A stretch of 64,000 nt of DNA from Flagellimonas profundi (lineage in GTDB: Bacteria > Bacteroidota > Bacteroidia > Flavobacteriales > Flavobacteriaceae): positions 1,736,001-1,800,000 of the forward strand of contig NZ_JAFLNM010000001.1 of NCBI RefSeq assembly GCF_017313275.1, given 5' to 3'. Shown in pieces: positions 34,374 to 43,278 of this stretch. A program made the translations under genes and the position numbers. The stretch's first letter is position 1. Each line of letters begins with the position of its first letter. The notes below the pieces were generated by a model. That model was not told where the DNA came from. It did not search any database and saw nothing but the letters and a program-made list of their open reading frames with translations.

Positions 34374-34601
34374 CGCTCAGGTACTTTATCAATTCGCTGA
34401 ATGAAGTTACCTTGATTCTTTTTTGAAAAGTATGATAATTGTCAGTTGGCCATTAGGTTAAAAGGTGACAAAATGTGAAATGCTTCTCAAAAAACTGGCT
34501 TTTACGTGCTTAATTTGGCAATACACCTATTTTTTTGGTGTTTTTTTCAATTTAGTAGCACTTTTAAATATTAATTTAACAAACCATTCCTACCACCAAT
34601 C

Positions 34602-35846
34602 ATGAAAAACATTTTTGTTCTACTACTGATTTTCTTATCCTCGATTTCTGGATTTTCACAAGACTATTACGAGACCAGTTGGGTCAGCGGTGAAGTAAAA
34701 TATACTGCCCTTGTTATTTTTTATGGTGAAAATGAAGCGTTGGTGCGCGTAAAATATTATGCCAATGGGGCAGACAAATTGGCCAGTTATACATGTGTTT
34801 ATAAAAACTTCACTAAATCAGATGGCTCAACCGATAGATATTTGGATGGATTCGGTGCACAAATAGTTAGGGGGCCATCGAATAGCAGCTACAGTGCGGA
34901 CAATTTTTATATTAAAGAAAACGGAGCTTCATACGAGGCATATACAGCGGACGATAATGCTTTTGGAGGAGGTGATTTCACACAAACCATGAAACCCATG
35001 CTCTACTGGGTCAAATTAAATCCAGAAGCGCTTACAAAAGGGTATATAGACGATTATTTTGAAGAGGACGAAGAGCTTTTTCAATTATTGGTCTATTTGA
35101 ACAAGGGTGAAATATCCTTTCCTGTAGAAACCAATGCGGTGACTGTATTGGCCAATGGTATGGATGGGGAATCGGTGTGGGCCGCGGTTATGGACAGCAA
35201 CAGTAAAACATCTTATTCGGAACAAAGAATAATCGAATCTTCGACCTTCCCTAGCGAATGGATAAAAACACAATGGGGAGAAGGCTTTTACATTACCACT
35301 TTTGATTATGATGAAAGTAAAAAGAAATTTGCGGTGTTAATGAGCAAAGGGTATGGCCTGGGACCGCAATCCTGGAGAAGGTCCAGTACATTCCCAAAAG
35401 ATTGGGTCAATGAAAAATGGGACGATGGCTATAGCATTACCGCAATGATGAACGGTAACGGCAATTGGTATTTGACCATGAGCAAAAACACGGGGATTCA
35501 AACCCAAAGATGGAAGACCAGTTACGACATACCCAGGGACTGGATCATTGATAATTGGAACGAAAGCTATGCAATTACCTCTGCAACTTATGGCAATGGC
35601 CTATGGGCCCTAACCATGAGCAAAGGTTCCAAACTTGGCTCACAATCCTGGAAAACCGAAACCACCTATCCGTTCGAATGGATTAAAGAACGTGCCGATA
35701 AGGGGTATTCAATCACTACAATAACCTATGGAGATGGTATGTGGCTTGTTGTAATGTCAAAAAATGCGACCAATACCACAAACCGATCTGGTTCCCAATA
35801 TCAAGACATTCCCATCAATTGGATTTTGAACAATACCAGAAATTAG
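34602..35846 (+). CDS. secreted protein with four tandem DUF7477-like repeats
   Basis: A 414-residue exported protein (MKNIFVLLLIFLSSISGFSQ). Residues 21-200 are a unique region. Residues about 208-396 are four repeats of 46-48 residues with the pattern (F/Y)P-x-(D/E)W(I/V)-x(3)-W-x-x-G-(Y/F)-x-IT ... MSK: STFPSEWIKTQWGEGFYIT, STFPKDWVNEKWDDGYSIT, YDIPRDWIIDNWNESYAIT and TYPFEWIKERADKGYSIT, then a half repeat (QDIPINWILN). Each unit looks like a propeller or jellyroll strand set. The pattern closely resembles the DUF7477 module at the C-terminus of plant casein-kinase-1-like proteins (my recollection of that motif, not a search). Function unknown. Confidence 0.85.
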   Translation: MKNIFVLLLIFLSSISGFSQDYYETSWVSGEVKYTALVIFYGENEALVRVKYYANGADKLASYTCVYKNFTKSDGSTDRYLDGFGAQIVRGPSNSSYSADNFYIKENGASYEAYTADDNAFGGGDFTQTMKPMLYWVKLNPEALTKGYIDDYFEEDEELFQLLVYLNKGEISFPVETNAVTVLANGMDGESVWAAVMDSNSKTSYSEQRIIESSTFPSEWIKTQWGEGFYITTFDYDESKKKFAVLMSKGYGLGPQSWRRSSTFPKDWVNEKWDDGYSITAMMNGNGNWYLTMSKNTGIQTQRWKTSYDIPRDWIIDNWNESYAITSATYGNGLWALTMSKGSKLGSQSWKTETTYPFEWIKERADKGYSITTITYGDGMWLVVMSKNATNTTNRSGSQYQDIPINWILNNTRN

Positions 35847-35853
35847 AACACTA

Positions 35854-37425
35854 TTATTTGGCTACGTTCACAGACCTGGTTTCCCTAATTACGGTAACTT
35901 TTACCTGACCAGGGTAGGTCATGTCTGTCTGTATTTTTTGTGAGATTTCGAAAGAAAGCTCGGCCGCTTTATCGTCGTTCACCTTCTCGCTCTCCACTAT
36001 AACGCGTAGTTCCCTACCCGCCTGAATAGCGTATGCCTTTTGCACTCCATTAAAACCAAATGCGATATCTTCCAAATCCTTCAAACGTTGAATGTATGAA
36101 TCCAGTACTTGTCTTCTTGCCCCAGGTCTAGCTCCACTGATCGCATCACAAACCTGTACAATGGGAGAGATCAAAGTGGTCATTTCAACTTCATCGTGGT
36201 GGGCACCAATAGCGTTGCATACTTCTTCTTTTTCACCATATTTCTGGGCCCATTGCATACCTAAAATAGCGTGGGGTGTTTCCACTTCCACTTCGGCCAT
36301 TGGTACTTTACCTATATCGTGAAGCAATCCAGCTCGTTTGGCAATTTTTGGATTAAGACCCAATTCGGCTGCCATTACACCACAAAGCTTTGCAACCTCT
36401 CTGGAGTGCTGCAATAGGTTTTGACCGTAAGAGGAACGATATTTCATTCTACCAACCGCTTTGATCAACTCTGGGTGCAATCCATGTATGCCCAAATCGA
36501 TTACGGTACGCTTTCCTATCTCTGCAATTTCTTCATTGATTTGTTTTTCGGTCTTTTTCACCACCTCTTCAATACGTGCAGGGTGGATTCGACCATCGGT
36601 AACCAATCGGTGCAAAGACAATCGGGCCACTTCTCTCCTTACCGAATCAAAACAGGACAGAATAATAGCTTCCGGTGTATCATCCACAATGATCTCTACG
36701 CCGGTAGCCGATTCAAGGGCTCGGATGTTTCTACCCTCACGTCCAATGATTCGTCCCTTGACATCGTCGGACTCCAGATTAAATACGGAAACACAATTTT
36801 CCACAGCCTCCTCGGTTCCGATACGCTGTATGGTATTGACCACAATTTTTCTGGCCTCTTGCTGTGCGGTAAGTTTTGCTTCTTCCAAAGTGTTTTGAAG
36901 GTAAGCCATGGCATCACTTTTAGCTGTCTCTTTTAAAGACTCGAGCAATTGTGCCTTGGCGTCCTCGGCAGAAAGCCCGGATATTACCTCCAGCTGTTGC
37001 ACTTGGCTTTTGTGAAGTTTCTCTACTTCGGATTGCTTTTTATCTAGAATATCGCTTTTATAGGCAACCTCTTTAATTTTTTCCTGAAGTTGATCGTTCA
37101 GCTTTTTGTTCTTGGCGAGTTCGCTGCTCACTTGGGACTCTTTATCCCTTGTCCTCTTCTCGGCTTCACCAATTTTTTTGTCTTTATTGATAATGACTTT
37201 CTCGTGCTCCGCCTTCAACTCCAAAAACTTCTCCTTGGCCTGGAAAATCTTATCTTTTTTTATACTCTCACCTTCCTTCTTGGCTTCTTTAATAATGTCG
37301 GCCGCTTCCTTCTTGGCATTGGCAATGGTTTTGGATGCCTTGCCCTTCTCCATCATCTTGGCAATTGCAAATCCGATCGCCAACCCTACAACGGCTGCTA
37401 CGGCTATTAATATGATATTATCCAT
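35854..37425 (-). CDS. rny: ribonuclease Y
   Basis: A 523-residue membrane-anchored endoribonuclease that initiates mRNA decay. The order is canonical: N-terminal membrane helix (about 3-23), a long charged coiled coil (about 30-200), a KH domain with [15 protein letters not shown] at 224-238, and an HD domain with H340 and LLHDIGK (H369, D370), ending in the YicG-like C-terminal domain. It converges with the repeat-protein gene, seven bases apart, with no terminator between. The 6S RNA terminator lies just upstream, so rny depends on read-through or an unseen promoter. Confidence 0.97.
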   Translation of the reverse strand: MDNIILIAVAAVVGLAIGFAIAKMMEKGKASKTIANAKKEAADIIKEAKKEGESIKKDKIFQAKEKFLELKAEHEKVIINKDKKIGEAEKRTRDKESQVSSELAKNKKLNDQLQEKIKEVAYKSDILDKKQSEVEKLHKSQVQQLEVISGLSAEDAKAQLLESLKETAKSDAMAYLQNTLEEAKLTAQQEARKIVVNTIQRIGTEEAVENCVSVFNLESDDVKGRIIGREGRNIRALESATGVEIIVDDTPEAIILSCFDSVRREVARLSLHRLVTDGRIHPARIEEVVKKTEKQINEEIAEIGKRTVIDLGIHGLHPELIKAVGRMKYRSSYGQNLLQHSREVAKLCGVMAAELGLNPKIAKRAGLLHDIGKVPMAEVEVETPHAILGMQWAQKYGEKEEVCNAIGAHHDEVEMTTLISPIVQVCDAISGARPGARRQVLDSYIQRLKDLEDIAFGFNGVQKAYAIQAGRELRVIVESEKVNDDKAAELSFEISQKIQTDMTYPGQVKVTVIRETRSVNVAK

Positions 37426-37443
37426 GTTTGCTTGTGTTTAGTT

Positions 37444-37615
37444 AAAAAAAAAGCCCACATTGGCGAAGTTTTGTACAAACTCCTAAATACAGGTTTAGGG
37501 CTAACAGACTGATCAAGGATCCCTATACAAGTAGGGCCTGCTTTTACAGCCTAAACTCACCCTTTCTAATTATAATAGTGTTGAGTTTGTCAAAAATTAA
37601 TTACCAATGTGGGCA
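37444..37615 (-). ncRNA. ssrS: 6S RNA (flavobacterial type)
   Basis: On the reverse strand the RNA begins near GCCCACATTGG (37614-37604) and ends with the complementary CCAATGTGGGC (37463-37453), followed by a run of nine Ts (37452-37444). Inside, GACAAACTC (37591-37583) pairs with GAGTTTGT (37482-37475), then a large internal bubble, and a terminal hairpin around 37536-37521 (CCCTA...TAGGG in either strand). This long rod with closing stem, asymmetric bubble and terminator, about 170 nt, and the position next to zapA match 6S RNA, which binds the housekeeping RNA polymerase. The Rfam 6S-Flavo family is the likely match. Confidence 0.85.
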
Positions 37616-37640
37616 GTAACAATATTTTATTTATAAGAAC

Positions 37641-37934
37641 TTATTCTCCCAATTTGGAATGTACCAATTCGTCCAGTGCCCTAAGGCGTTGCATTGCAGC
37701 CTCTGCATTTTCCGAACGATCTATTCCTCCTTGCTCAATTTTGGATGCAAATTGCAAGGCACACATGGCCAGTACATCTTGCTTGTCCCGAACGGCATAG
37801 TTTTGCTCAAACTTTTTAACCAAATTTTCTATGTTTTTGGCCGCTTTTCGCAACCCTTCCTCTTGCTTTGGGTCAATCGTTAAAGGATATACCCTATCAG
37901 CAATGGAAAGCTTTATTTTGAGCTTCTCGTCCAT
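37641..37934 (-). CDS. zapA: cell division protein ZapA
   Basis: I start at ATG 37934 (MDEKLKIKLSIADRVYPLTI), 97 residues, because the longer frame from 37973 adds a non-conserved stretch overlapping the upstream gene. The N-terminal beta-beta-alpha head carries IDPKQEEGLRKAAKNIENLV, and the C-terminal helix (QDVLAMCALQFASKIEQ) forms the coiled coil that dimerises. ZapA bundles FtsZ filaments at the division ring. It follows the ZapB-like gene by 14 bases and is followed by 6S RNA, as zapA is near 6S RNA in other phyla. Confidence 0.9.
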   Translation of the reverse strand: MDEKLKIKLSIADRVYPLTIDPKQEEGLRKAAKNIENLVKKFEQNYAVRDKQDVLAMCALQFASKIEQGGIDRSENAEAAMQRLRALDELVHSKLGE

Positions 37935-37948
37935 AATCTCGGTACCAG

Positions 37949-38239
37949 TTAATCCGCCAATTTGGCTATGCAAACATCAAGTTCGCGGATCAATGTATTT
38001 ATTTTGAGCTTAGCTTCTGTTTTACTTGTATTACTACCCAGCATTGTGTTCGCCATTTTAAGGGAGTCATATTTCTCCTCCCATTCCTTTAGAGCGTTCT
38101 CTTTGAGTTCGTTTTTCTCTTCCAGAAGTTCCAATTCCTGTTTTAATTTGGCATTGACTTGGTACAACAGCTCCATTTTGTGCAGCAATTTGCTCACCTT
38201 GTTCTCCAAAGAATCCACAATCTCAACTAGTTCGCTCAT
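37949..38239 (-). CDS. small coiled-coil protein, ZapB-like
   Basis: A 96-residue almost fully helical protein, started at ATG 38239 (MSELVEIVDSLENKVSKLLHKM). Heptads run from residue 5 to about 60, then a NTSKTEAKLKINTLIRELDVCIAKL tail. The size, coiled-coil nature and location directly before zapA suggest a ZapB-type partner that binds ZapA; sequence identity to proteobacterial ZapB cannot be assessed by eye. It is the first gene of the operon under a well-formed promoter. Confidence 0.82.
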   Translation of the reverse strand: MSELVEIVDSLENKVSKLLHKMELLYQVNAKLKQELELLEEKNELKENALKEWEEKYDSLKMANTMLGSNTSKTEAKLKINTLIRELDVCIAKLAD

Positions 38240-38265
38240 ATTTGCAAACAACAATACGTATTACA

Positions 38266-38296
38266 CAAAGTTAACCAACCTAGTACAACCTCGCAA
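38266..38296 (-). promoter_or_regulatory. promoter of the zapB-like/zapA/6S unit
   Basis: On the reverse strand TTG (38296-38294) is followed after 20 bases by TAACTTTG (38273-38266), a perfect match to the Bacteroidota consensus. It ends 26 bases before ATG 38239. Confidence 0.7.
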
Positions 38297-38405
38297 TACT
38301 TTTAGGATTTATTCTTAAAGCATTGCTTTAAGCCTTATGCAAAGGATTAAATCTTTTATCAAATCAAAACATTGGTTACATTCGTAAGGAATTATTGATT
38401 TATAT

Positions 38406-40097
38406 ATGCGTTGCAACTTTTTTTTAGTCCTTTTTTTAATTGCATTATATCTTCCTGCCCAGAAAAAGTACCCTCAAGATACATTTCGTGCCCCATTGGA
38501 TATTCCCTTGGTTTTGGCAGGAACTTTTGGTGAGCTTCGTTCCAATCATTTTCATTCAGGAATGGACATTAAGACCCAACAAAGGGAAGGACTTCCGGTT
38601 TTTGCCATTAGCGACGGTACAGTGACCCGTATAAAAATCTCTCATTGGGGATACGGCAAGGCCTTGTACGTAGCGCACCCAAATGGTTACACATCGGTAT
38701 ATGCGCACCTTCAAAAATTTGGGCCCGAAATAGAAGAATATGTAAAAAAAATACAGTACGAAAAACAATCATACGAGGTAGAAATGTTTCCGGATTATGG
38801 AGAACTTAAGGTAACCAGAGGAAGCACCATAGCCTACTCGGGAAACACCGGTAGCTCCGCTGGACCACATCTTCATTTTGAAATACGAAACAGCGTAAAT
38901 GGGAAGCCCACAAACCCTTTGCTTTACGGTTATGAGGTCAGGGATGCCACAGACCCAACTTTGTTGGGGCTTTATGGTTACCCGTTATCGGATGATGCCT
39001 TGATCAATCAGAGTGCAGACAAAATCCAGCTAAATTATACACGACAATCGGATGGCTCCTATTTGGCCGATAAGATCACTGCCATTGGCACTATCGGTTT
39101 AGGCATCAACAGTTTTGACCGTTTGGATATGGCGGCCAACAAAAATGGTGTGTACGCCATAAAACAATCAGTAAATGGCAGGTTGTATTCCGAGTTCGAT
39201 TTTGATTCCTTCTCCTTTGGAGAAACACGGTACATTAACACGCTTATCGATTATGCCCATTTTTACGACCATAGGCAAAAAATCCAAAAATGTTTCAGGG
39301 AACCGTACAATCACTTAAGCATTTACAAAACCCTGTACAACGATGGTAAAATTGATATAGAGGAAGGAATGTCCTACAATGTGGAGTTATTAATTTCAGA
39401 TTTGGCAGGAAACACCACAAAACTTGTTATCCCCATAGAAGGAAAAAAAGAAGAGAAGAAAATTGACAAAGCCAATGCTGTTACAGAAGACTTTGTGATT
39501 GCCAACAAGCCCAACAATTTTGATCTTGGTGCTGCCAAAGTCTATTTCCCAGCGAACACCTTCTATAAGGATTTCTTTATTCACCTGGAAAAAGGCTCCG
39601 ATACCATTACCATTCATGATAACAGTGTGGCGGCACATCGCAATTTCACCATTAGTTTTGACCCCACTAAATACTCCGAAGCGGATAGAAAACAACTGTT
39701 TATTGCACATTTGGACAGCAAAATGAGGCCCTCTTACTCAAAAACATACAAACGAGATGGCTCTTTTACCACCAGAACCCGAACACTGGGAACCTACACC
39801 CTCGTAAAGGACAGTGTTGCACCAGAAGTAAGACCCAAAAATTTTAAGGAAAAACAATGGTTGAGCAATTATAGTTATTTAAGCCTCTCCATTTCGGATG
39901 ACCTGAGTGGTATAGATTCCTATTCCGCCACCTTGAACGGCAAATGGATTCTGATGGAATACGAACCCAAGACAAATACCATAACCTATAATTTTGACGA
40001 TAACATCACCAATGACACGGAATGTGAATTAAAAGTCACGGTTACGGACAATGTAGGCAACTCCACAACCTTTGTTGGCAATTTTTTCAGGAAATAG
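38406..40097 (+). CDS. M23-family (LytM-type) peptidoglycan endopeptidase
   Basis: A 563-residue exported protein (signal MRCNFFLVLFLIALYLPAQ). The M23 domain lies at about 40-180: FHSGMD with H50 and D54, YAH with H101, and GPHLHFEIR with H155 and H157, so all zinc and catalytic residues are present. The following 380 residues are beta-rich, probably Ig-like domains (e.g. DDLSGIDSYSATLNGKWI, VTVTDNVGNSTTF). It likely cuts peptide cross-links in the wall. It diverges from the zap operon with 166 bases between. Confidence 0.93.
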   Translation: MRCNFFLVLFLIALYLPAQKKYPQDTFRAPLDIPLVLAGTFGELRSNHFHSGMDIKTQQREGLPVFAISDGTVTRIKISHWGYGKALYVAHPNGYTSVYAHLQKFGPEIEEYVKKIQYEKQSYEVEMFPDYGELKVTRGSTIAYSGNTGSSAGPHLHFEIRNSVNGKPTNPLLYGYEVRDATDPTLLGLYGYPLSDDALINQSADKIQLNYTRQSDGSYLADKITAIGTIGLGINSFDRLDMAANKNGVYAIKQSVNGRLYSEFDFDSFSFGETRYINTLIDYAHFYDHRQKIQKCFREPYNHLSIYKTLYNDGKIDIEEGMSYNVELLISDLAGNTTKLVIPIEGKKEEKKIDKANAVTEDFVIANKPNNFDLGAAKVYFPANTFYKDFFIHLEKGSDTITIHDNSVAAHRNFTISFDPTKYSEADRKQLFIAHLDSKMRPSYSKTYKRDGSFTTRTRTLGTYTLVKDSVAPEVRPKNFKEKQWLSNYSYLSLSISDDLSGIDSYSATLNGKWILMEYEPKTNTITYNFDDNITNDTECELKVTVTDNVGNSTTFVGNFFRK

Positions 40098-40100
40098 ACT

Positions 40101-40108
40101 TACTTTTG
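40101..40108 (+). promoter_or_regulatory. -7 box upstream of the 215-residue secreted protein gene
   Basis: TACTTTTG, a perfect TAnnTTTG element, starts three bases past the M23 stop. A TTG lies 23 bases upstream. If used, the leader to ATG 40231 would be about 118 bases, long for this window; no terminator or riboswitch fold stands out in it. Confidence 0.5.
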
Positions 40109-40230
40109 CAAGCGAAAAATTAGATTGATCAATAAATCATTATTTTTTCACATCAGCCTATTATTACATCAACCAGCCTTTTTGCAACTAGGAGCCAATA
40201 AATCAGGATTATTGAACTAAAAACAGATTA

Positions 40231-40878
40231 ATGAAAAAAATTGTCCTTGTTTTCATCCTTTTGACCACTGCGATGGCATCCGCTCAAAAAAATATTTACG
40301 AGAATCTCAGGTTTGATGAACTTACCGATGATCATGAAATTTTGGCCATTGTTCCGTTCATAGCGCATTTAGAGTTAAAAAAAGCGGTAGACAGGAGTGA
40401 ACTGAGCGTATTGGCGGAAAAAGAAGGTTATGCGGTGCAAAATGCATTGGAAACCTATTTTTCCAAACGAAAAAAACGAAAAAAGTTCAATGTTGACTTC
40501 CAGAACATTATGAACACCAATGCTATTTTGGCACAAAACAATATCGACTACGATAACATTGACACCTATACCACACAGGAATTGTGCAGAATTCTGGATG
40601 TAGATGGGATCATCAGCGGTAACCTCAACCTCAACATTCTACTTTCAAAAGGGGTTCCCACGGACTTTAGCATATTGGATTATTTTAGTGGAAATGCCAA
40701 CTATGGGCGGATCGGAGTCAAGATAAGTGATGGGGATACGGGCAAACTGCTTTGGAAATATGAGAACGAAATTTCCAAAAAAACAGGTAAAAATACTACG
40801 GAACTCATCGATAAAATGATGAAAACCGCATCCAGAAAATTTCCTTACGACAGGGAAAAAAGAAGGAACAGAAACTAA
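40231..40878 (+). CDS. secreted protein of unknown function, CsgG/GNA1162-like pattern
   Basis: A 215-residue exported protein (MKKIVLVFILLTTAMASAQ). The mature part alternates helices and strands: ILAIVPFIAHLELKK, NIDTYTTQELCRILDVDGI, ISGNLNLNILLS, GRIGVKISDGDTGKLLWKYE. The EDxGILAxxPF-type opening followed by a helical CDGI..G and a strand with DxxTGxxLW is the pattern of periplasmic CsgG-N-like proteins that assemble beneath the outer membrane. That resemblance is by eye only. It ends flush against the convergent cysteine desulfurase gene (0-base gap). Confidence 0.78.
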   Translation: MKKIVLVFILLTTAMASAQKNIYENLRFDELTDDHEILAIVPFIAHLELKKAVDRSELSVLAEKEGYAVQNALETYFSKRKKRKKFNVDFQNIMNTNAILAQNNIDYDNIDTYTTQELCRILDVDGIISGNLNLNILLSKGVPTDFSILDYFSGNANYGRIGVKISDGDTGKLLWKYENEISKKTGKNTTELIDKMMKTASRKFPYDREKRRNRN

Positions 40879-42027
40879 TTAATTGTTCGCAAACTCTTTT
40901 AACACCTCAACGGTGTAATCGATTTCTTCCTTGGTATTGTAAAAGGAAAAAGAGAATCTCACGCTCGGTTTTTCCAACGCTGTCCCCGATAAAATTTCAG
41001 ACAGTACATGGGAACCCTGGTCACTACCGGATTGGCAGGCACTTCCTTTGGAACAGGCAATACCCTTCATGTCCAAATGAAACAATAGCATGAGACTTTT
41101 TTGCTTATCAAACGGTAACCGGATATTGGTCAAGGTATAGGTACTTTTCTCCAAATCTCCAGAAAGTCCATTACAAACTGCATCGGGCATCTCTTGCTCC
41201 ATCCTTTCCAGGAAATATTTTTTAAGTTCCTTTACTTTTTCAGTTTCCTCATCCAAGTGTTCATAAGCCCTTACAAAAGCCTCTTCCAAACCAACAATAT
41301 TGTGGAAGGGTTCTGTTCCCGCCCTTAAACCTCTTTCCTGTGCACCACCGACAATCAATGGTTTCAATCCAGAATTTTTACGGATAAAGGCAAATCCAAT
41401 TCCTTTTGGTCCGTGAAATTTGTGGGCAGCAGCTGTCATAAAATCAATGGGAACGGCCTGCACATCCCAAGGATAATGACCTATGGATTGCACCGTATCT
41501 GAATGAAAAAGTGCGTCGTTTGCTTTGCAAAGTTCTCCAACAGCAGCTATATCCGTTATATTTCCTATCTCGTTGTTCACATGCATCAAACTGACCAATT
41601 TTTTGGAATCGTCCTTTTTGAGTAAGCTTTCGAGATGGTCCATTTTTGGGTTGCCGAACTCATCCAAATCCACATACCAAACATTGATGTTGTATTCCTT
41701 TTCAAGTTCCTCAACAGTATGGAGTACCGCATGATGCTCTATTTTGGATGTGATAATGGTTTCAACCCCCAAATCTCTTACAGCACAACGTAAAATCATG
41801 TTATCAGCCTCTGTACCGCCCGAAGTAAAAATTATTTCGGATGGATGTGCATTCAAGGTTTTGGCAATTGTTTTTCTTGCTTGTTCCACTGCAGTTTTTG
41901 CCGACCTACCAAAACTGTGGGTAGATGATGGGTTACCGTAGTGTTCGGCGAGTGCCTCTTGCATTCGCGCTATTACCTCATCCCTTACCTGCGTTGTCGC
42001 AGCATTATCCAGATACACTTTTTGCAT
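40879..42027 (-). CDS. cysteine desulfurase family protein (NifS/IscS-like)
   Basis: A 382-residue PLP enzyme that removes sulfur from cysteine for Fe-S clusters or thio-cofactors. Motifs: N-terminal YLDNAATT, FTSGGTEADN, the PLP lysine in AAAHKFHGPKG (K203) and the catalytic loop SKGSACQSGS with C331. It belongs to the IscS/NifS class rather than SufS. No iscU, iscA or suf genes are near, so the sulfur acceptor is not known; tRNA thiolation is possible. It has its own excellent promoter at 42053-42082. Confidence 0.93.
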   Translation of the reverse strand: MQKVYLDNAATTQVRDEVIARMQEALAEHYGNPSSTHSFGRSAKTAVEQARKTIAKTLNAHPSEIIFTSGGTEADNMILRCAVRDLGVETIITSKIEHHAVLHTVEELEKEYNINVWYVDLDEFGNPKMDHLESLLKKDDSKKLVSLMHVNNEIGNITDIAAVGELCKANDALFHSDTVQSIGHYPWDVQAVPIDFMTAAAHKFHGPKGIGFAFIRKNSGLKPLIVGGAQERGLRAGTEPFHNIVGLEEAFVRAYEHLDEETEKVKELKKYFLERMEQEMPDAVCNGLSGDLEKSTYTLTNIRLPFDKQKSLMLLFHLDMKGIACSKGSACQSGSDQGSHVLSEILSGTALEKPSVRFSFSFYNTKEEIDYTVEVLKEFANN

Positions 42028-42052
42028 GGCTAAGATTACATTTTAACACGTG

Positions 42053-42082
42053 CAAAAGTACGTGAAATAAAGTTAATTTCAA
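42053..42082 (-). promoter_or_regulatory. promoter of the cysteine desulfurase gene
   Basis: On the reverse strand TTG (42082-42080), 19 bases, then TACTTTTG (42060-42053): a perfect consensus promoter 25 bases before ATG 42027. It is also inside the imperfect palindrome CACGTGCAAAAGTACGTG. Confidence 0.75.
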
Positions 42083-42125
42083 TTAAAGTCCAACCTAGTA
42101 TTGGGGTATTAAAATGGAATTACGT

Positions 42126-42133
42126 TAAATTTG
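42126..42133 (+). promoter_or_regulatory. -7 box abutting the 173-residue lipoprotein gene
   Basis: TAAATTTG is a perfect TAnnTTTG element with TTG 22 bases upstream (42101-42103). It ends four bases before ATG 42138, so the transcript would be leaderless or nearly so. Confidence 0.5.
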
Positions 42134-42137
42134 GAGC

Positions 42138-42659
42138 ATGAGAAAATTTATCTTTTCAATCGTTGGTTTGGTTTTGCTCTTTTCTTGCAGTGATGGTGAT
42201 TTAGAGATCGAGACCATTGATTTTGATAGTGTTTCTGCGCAATCTTGTAGTGCCCTTATCCCAACATCCACCAATTTGTTATTTAAAATAAATGATGCCG
42301 AAGCCCTTATCTTGGAGCTTCAAAGTGGTGTACTGAACAATGGGGTGGTAGGAGAAACTGTGACTACTGAAAGCTCGGTACCCAACCAATCCCAAGTAAT
42401 CTACCGAATTTTTTCCGATGGAGTGGACAACGGCTATTTTTGTGATAACATACCTCCGGCCCAACCCACGGTAATCGATGAGGTTGAAGCAGAAGATGGA
42501 ATGGTGATCATTGAAACTGCTGTTGATCCCAACGATGCCACTGTGTTTGTTCACACCATAAGTTTGAGCGGCATTTCCTTTGTAACGGATAGTGGTGAGC
42601 GCATCACCAATTTGACCATAAGCCAATTTGGGGAGGTAACCACCAATGTTCCCAATTAA
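42138..42659 (+). CDS. lipoprotein of unknown function
   Basis: A 173-residue lipoprotein (MRKFIFSIVGLVLLFSC, C17). The mature sequence is acidic and beta-rich, with two cysteines (SAQSCSALIP and GYFCDNIPPAQP) that could form a disulfide. The segments LLFKINDAEALILELQSGVL and SQVIYRIFSDGVDNGYFC are recognisable as a flavobacterial surface-protein style but belong to no family I can name. It overlaps the convergent Smr gene by four bases. Confidence 0.8.
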   Translation: MRKFIFSIVGLVLLFSCSDGDLEIETIDFDSVSAQSCSALIPTSTNLLFKINDAEALILELQSGVLNNGVVGETVTTESSVPNQSQVIYRIFSDGVDNGYFCDNIPPAQPTVIDEVEAEDGMVIIETAVDPNDATVFVHTISLSGISFVTDSGERITNLTISQFGEVTTNVPN

Positions 42660-43198
42660 CCGTTCTGATAAATATACACCTCGGTAGCTCCGAGACCGTA
42701 TTTTTGATAGTCAGCATCGTAAAATTTTACATTATCATATCTATTGAACAGATAATGTAACTCTTCTTTTAAGACGCCCTCTCCCACTCCATGGATAAAA
42801 ACCACTTTTTGAATCCGTTTTTGGATGGCAAAATCCAATTGTCTTTTAGCGGTTTCCAATTGTACATTGAGCATGTCGTAGTTGCTCATTCCCTTGCTTG
42901 ATTTTACCAGTTGATGAATATGCAGGTCCACCTCCAATTTGGGAGCGCTGCGCTCCTTAGGTTTAATGGTGGGTGCTTTTCTTCTTTTTGGAATTTCCTT
43001 TTCTTTTTTGATTTTGGCCACTTCGTGGTTAGAAACAGAAATATCACCTTCAATTTTAACCAGATCGGCTGTATCGTAATGCATCGGAAAACCATCATCC
43101 GTGATCAAGGTCACCTTATCGCCGTCCACTTTTTGTACAATGCCCGAAATTGCTTCGTCCAGCACCTCTGCCCTATCTCCGATGGAAAACTTGCCCAT
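42656..43198 (-). CDS. Smr-domain protein (MutS2-C-like)
   Basis: A 180-residue protein. Residues 1-55 form a small beta-barrel KOW/SH3-like unit (FSIGDRAEVLDEAISGIVQK, VTLITDDGFPMHYDTADLV). A basic linker follows, then an Smr endonuclease domain: VDLHIHQLVKSSKG with the DLH motif and VVFIHGVGEGVLKEELHYLF with the HGxG motif. Smr domains nick DNA or RNA and occur at the end of MutS2. Here the MutS ATPase is missing, so it is a stand-alone Smr with an N-terminal binding domain, as is common in Bacteroidota; a link to stalled-ribosome mRNA cleavage is possible. Confidence 0.9.
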   Translation of the reverse strand: MGKFSIGDRAEVLDEAISGIVQKVDGDKVTLITDDGFPMHYDTADLVKIEGDISVSNHEVAKIKKEKEIPKRRKAPTIKPKERSAPKLEVDLHIHQLVKSSKGMSNYDMLNVQLETAKRQLDFAIQKRIQKVVFIHGVGEGVLKEELHYLFNRYDNVKFYDADYQKYGLGATEVYIYQNG

Positions 43199-43278
43199 AA
43201 TTAATTGTTGTGGTAAAAAATGACGTAAAAATTAAACCCGAATACAAAAATAATAGTATTTTTCGGCTACCACAGACT

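Noticed and set aside
34524-34550. Hairpin ACACC...GGTGT with T-run as a terminator
   Set aside because: Five-bp stem with a loop of nine Ts/As in AT-rich DNA and no upstream plus-strand gene that needs it.
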